From Luteolibacter arcticus (GTDB taxonomy: Bacteria; Verrucomicrobiota; Verrucomicrobiia; Verrucomicrobiales; Akkermansiaceae), in NCBI RefSeq assembly GCF_025950235.1, contig NZ_JAPDDT010000019.1, positions 1 to 64,000 on the forward strand: a DNA stretch of 64,000 nt. Reading direction: 5' to 3'. Within the stretch, counting starts at the first letter, position 1. The number at the start of each line of letters is the position of its first letter. Positions 61,996 through 64,000 of the stretch are shown one piece after another. Both the position numbers and the translations under genes were made by a program. Under the pieces are notes generated by a model. It was not told where the DNA came from. It did not search any database and saw only the letters and a program-made list of their open reading frames with translations.

Positions 61996-63243
61996 TCACT
62001 TCGCCACCGGGGTCGCCATGGTCTCGACGCGTTGCTTGTAGGCGAGGCCGAAGCGGTCGCGGAAGCACAGGTCATCCCACGAGGCCCGCCGGGTTTTATC
62101 GGTGTCCCGGGACAGGGCGAGCCACTCGCGCTCCTTGGCCGGACGCAGGATCTCGCTGCGGCCAACGATCACGCGGACGGATTTCTCCGGCTGCGGGCTG
62201 ACTTGGAGCGGCAGGATCGCCTCGGTCTTGGCGGCCGGTAGCACCCAGAAGACCCGCAGGCCGTCTTGGGCGAAATAGCTGTTCCACCACGTCTCCACCA
62301 TCGCCCGCGCCTCGCTTTGGAGCAGGCCGGTCGCAACCAAGCCCGAGACCATGTCGCGGTATACCGGTTCGACAAAGCTCATGGCGGGATTCGGGACCGC
62401 TTCCGCGAAGCCGGAGGTGGGGATCTCCGCCGAGGCATCGGCGCGCAGCCCGTCTTTCATGACCTTCCACCGCGTGGTGCCGCCGCTCTTTTCGAAGACG
62501 AAGGCGAACGGGATGTCGCCGCCGGTGCGATTGAGCAGGTGGAGGGTATCGTCGCCGCTCACCGTGGTGGTCAGCCCGGGATCGAAGGCTCCGACGCCGC
62601 GGTAGAAGAGAAATCCCTCGGTTTCCCCGTCGGCGGTGCGGATGGCATTGGCCTCGGGGATCCGCGGGCGCATCCAGTGAAGGGAGTCGCCCGGCTTGAA
62701 AAGGATCGCATCGCGCGATTCCGCTGGCGACAGCACCCGCGCCTGCCACTCGATCGAGCCCTTCCACGGCTTGGAGAAATCGAGCGTCCACTCCTCCAGC
62801 GGCCGCGGCTTCTTCGGATCGGCGGGCGGCGGGGGCACCGGCAGGGCTTCCCCGCCCGTGCGGTCGGGATACCACTGGCTGATGGTGCCGCCATTGAAGC
62901 CGACTTTCACGGACACGTCGAAGGCCTCGTCGGAGTGGAAGTAGATGACCGGCGTCTCCATTTTCACGGTCACGCCGCGGACCGGGCGATTGATACCCTT
63001 CATGAAGCCGAAGATCGGCATTGCCCCGTGACGGCGGGCCACATCGTCGAAACCACGCTCGATATTGCCGTTCTCCATCCCGAAATGAGAGTAGCTGAAG
63101 AGCGGCAGCGCCGCTTCCTCGCGCTCCAGCCCGGCGAGCAGCACGCCGTCCGAACCGGCGACGGTGGTGAAGGTGCCCCACTCGTGGAGCGTGTAGGCCG
63201 ACGCCGCGGTGGCGCTCAGCAGCAAGGCGGTGATCGTTTTCAT
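61996..63243 (-). CDS. Secreted conserved protein, 415 aa
   Basis: Signal peptide MKTITALLLSATAASA, then YTLHEWGTFTTVAGSDGV, which is a recognisable start of a family frequent in Planctomycetes and Verrucomicrobia but of unknown role. Beta-rich, with one PPPPADPKKP linker around residue 140. Periplasmic or extracellular. Confidence 0.65.
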   Translation of the reverse strand: MKTITALLLSATAASAYTLHEWGTFTTVAGSDGVLLAGLEREEAALPLFSYSHFGMENGNIERGFDDVARRHGAMPIFGFMKGINRPVRGVTVKMETPVIYFHSDEAFDVSVKVGFNGGTISQWYPDRTGGEALPVPPPPADPKKPRPLEEWTLDFSKPWKGSIEWQARVLSPAESRDAILFKPGDSLHWMRPRIPEANAIRTADGETEGFLFYRGVGAFDPGLTTTVSGDDTLHLLNRTGGDIPFAFVFEKSGGTTRWKVMKDGLRADASAEIPTSGFAEAVPNPAMSFVEPVYRDMVSGLVATGLLQSEARAMVETWWNSYFAQDGLRVFWVLPAAKTEAILPLQVSPQPEKSVRVIVGRSEILRPAKEREWLALSRDTDKTRRASWDDLCFRDRFGLAYKQRVETMATPVAK

Positions 63244-63400
63244 AACGGTCCACCATCACCATGCAAAGCTGAGGCAAACAAGGCCGCTAGTGTCGCTTTA
63301 CGCCGAATTTACCCGCCCCCCGGGCGAATCCGGGGCGGAGAAAAGAATTTCCACTCGTCGCCGCGGGCTGCTACCCATCGGCATCGTTCGCAAGGAAACC

Positions 63401-64000
63401 ATGAAACTCACGCTCCGCTCCCTCGTCGCCCTTTCCCTCGCCATCGGTGGAATTTCCGCCGCGCAGGAGAGCACCCGCCTGAAGATCGCCACGGTGGACA
63501 TGCAGGCGCTGTTCCAGGAGTTCAACCCGACCAAGGACGCCAAGGCCAATTTCGAGGTGGAGCAGAAGAACGTCGGCAAGCAGTTCGATGACCGCCGGGC
63601 CCGTCTCTCTGAAATGAAGCAGGAGCTGGACACCCTCCAGAAGCAACTGGGTGACCCCTCCATCGCCGACGCCAAGAAGCAGGCTCTTTTCACCGACCGC
63701 CAGGTCAAGCAGCAGCAATGGGAAGCCTTGCAGCGCGAGGCGGAAGAATTCGGAAAGCGCAAGCAGCGCGCGATGCAGGAGCAGATGACGCTCCGGATGA
63801 AGGATATCCTCGAAAGGATCCGCACCAAGGTGCAGAAGCACGCCGAGACCGAGGGCTACGACTACGTCCTCGACAAGACCGGTGCCAGCACCTCGCAGGT
63901 GCCTGTGCTGCTTTACACGAAGGATGCCACCGACATCACCGAGTCTCTGCTCAAGACCATCAACGAAGGTCTGCCTGCTCCGGCTCCGGCCCCGGTCGAG
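63401..64000 (+). CDS. OmpH/Skp-family chaperone (incomplete at window end)
   Basis: The 200 codons visible show a signal peptide (ends GGISAAQ), then KIATVDMQALFQEF, followed by a long coiled-coil region (residues about 50-150, KQELDTLQKQLGD) and a C-terminal strand YDYVLDKTGAS. Matches the periplasmic outer-membrane-protein chaperone OmpH/Skp. The gene runs off the window. Confidence 0.82.
   Translation, partial: MKLTLRSLVALSLAIGGISAAQESTRLKIATVDMQALFQEFNPTKDAKANFEVEQKNVGKQFDDRRARLSEMKQELDTLQKQLGDPSIADAKKQALFTDRQVKQQQWEALQREAEEFGKRKQRAMQEQMTLRMKDILERIRTKVQKHAETEGYDYVLDKTGASTSQVPVLLYTKDATDITESLLKTINEGLPAPAPAPVE

Overview
The window is high-GC bacterial DNA, about two-thirds G+C by eye, packed with genes on both strands. 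The gene content points to the phylum Verrucomicrobiota, probably Verrucomicrobiaceae (Luteolibacter-like). Supporting features are DUF1592/DUF1552 cytochrome-type secreted proteins, LamG and autotransporter-strand surface proteins, a PEP-CTERM sorting tail, a coproheme decarboxylase, and many foldable intergenic repeats. The assignment rests on gene content, not on a marker phylogeny. I saw no rRNA, tRNA, CRISPR array or transposase gene.

Layout. 1-4.6 kb: nested repeats, a small low-GC orphan gene, a sterol-desaturase fragment cut at a repeat, a phosphodiesterase-like protein, two membrane-anchored unknowns and a nucleotidyltransferase pair. 4.7-9.7 kb: a complete branched-chain amino-acid ABC importer (livK-H-M-G-F), interrupted between livG and livF by a four-helix-bundle (S23/Avd-like) gene with inverted-repeat flanks. 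9.8-22.3 kb: 2-hydroxyacid dehydrogenase, AAA ATPase, GH2 glycosidase, a DUF1592-DUF1552-esterase set, and an alcohol dehydrogenase with an organophosphate-type transporter. 22.4-34.3 kb: a di-haem peroxidase translationally coupled to a PhoD-LamG phosphatase, then a surface-protein block (one autotransporter-strand protein, four LamG proteins, one of them broken). 34.4-42.5 kb: regulator, RlmI-like methyltransferase, thrS, MOSC protein, TSUP permease and ugd. 42.5-45.4 kb: a lower-GC island with an orphan antitoxin and a retron-like module (structured RNA candidate, small ORF, HTH protein, reverse transcriptase), bounded by copies of one repeat. 45.4-64 kb: housekeeping and envelope genes (rsmB, folB, HAD-NUDIX fusion, dciA-like, ferredoxin, chdC, queD, glycosyltransferase, methyltransferase, deacetylase, acyltransferase, nagA, CHAD protein, OmpH/Skp).

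The most unusual material is mostly intergenic. (1) The retron-like module has a run of strong hairpins upstream. (2) At least six loci carry inverted arms built from a short repeated phrase. The phrase differs between loci but matches between the two arms of a locus; one such pair encloses the S23-like gene. (3) Two copies of a three-hairpin element keep their stems while the stem sequences change in compensating ways. (4) The heptamer TGTTAGA occurs at least 19 times on the two strands, in different codon phases, so it looks like a DNA-level signal. (5) Several repeats sit exactly on gene 3' ends and supply the stop codon.
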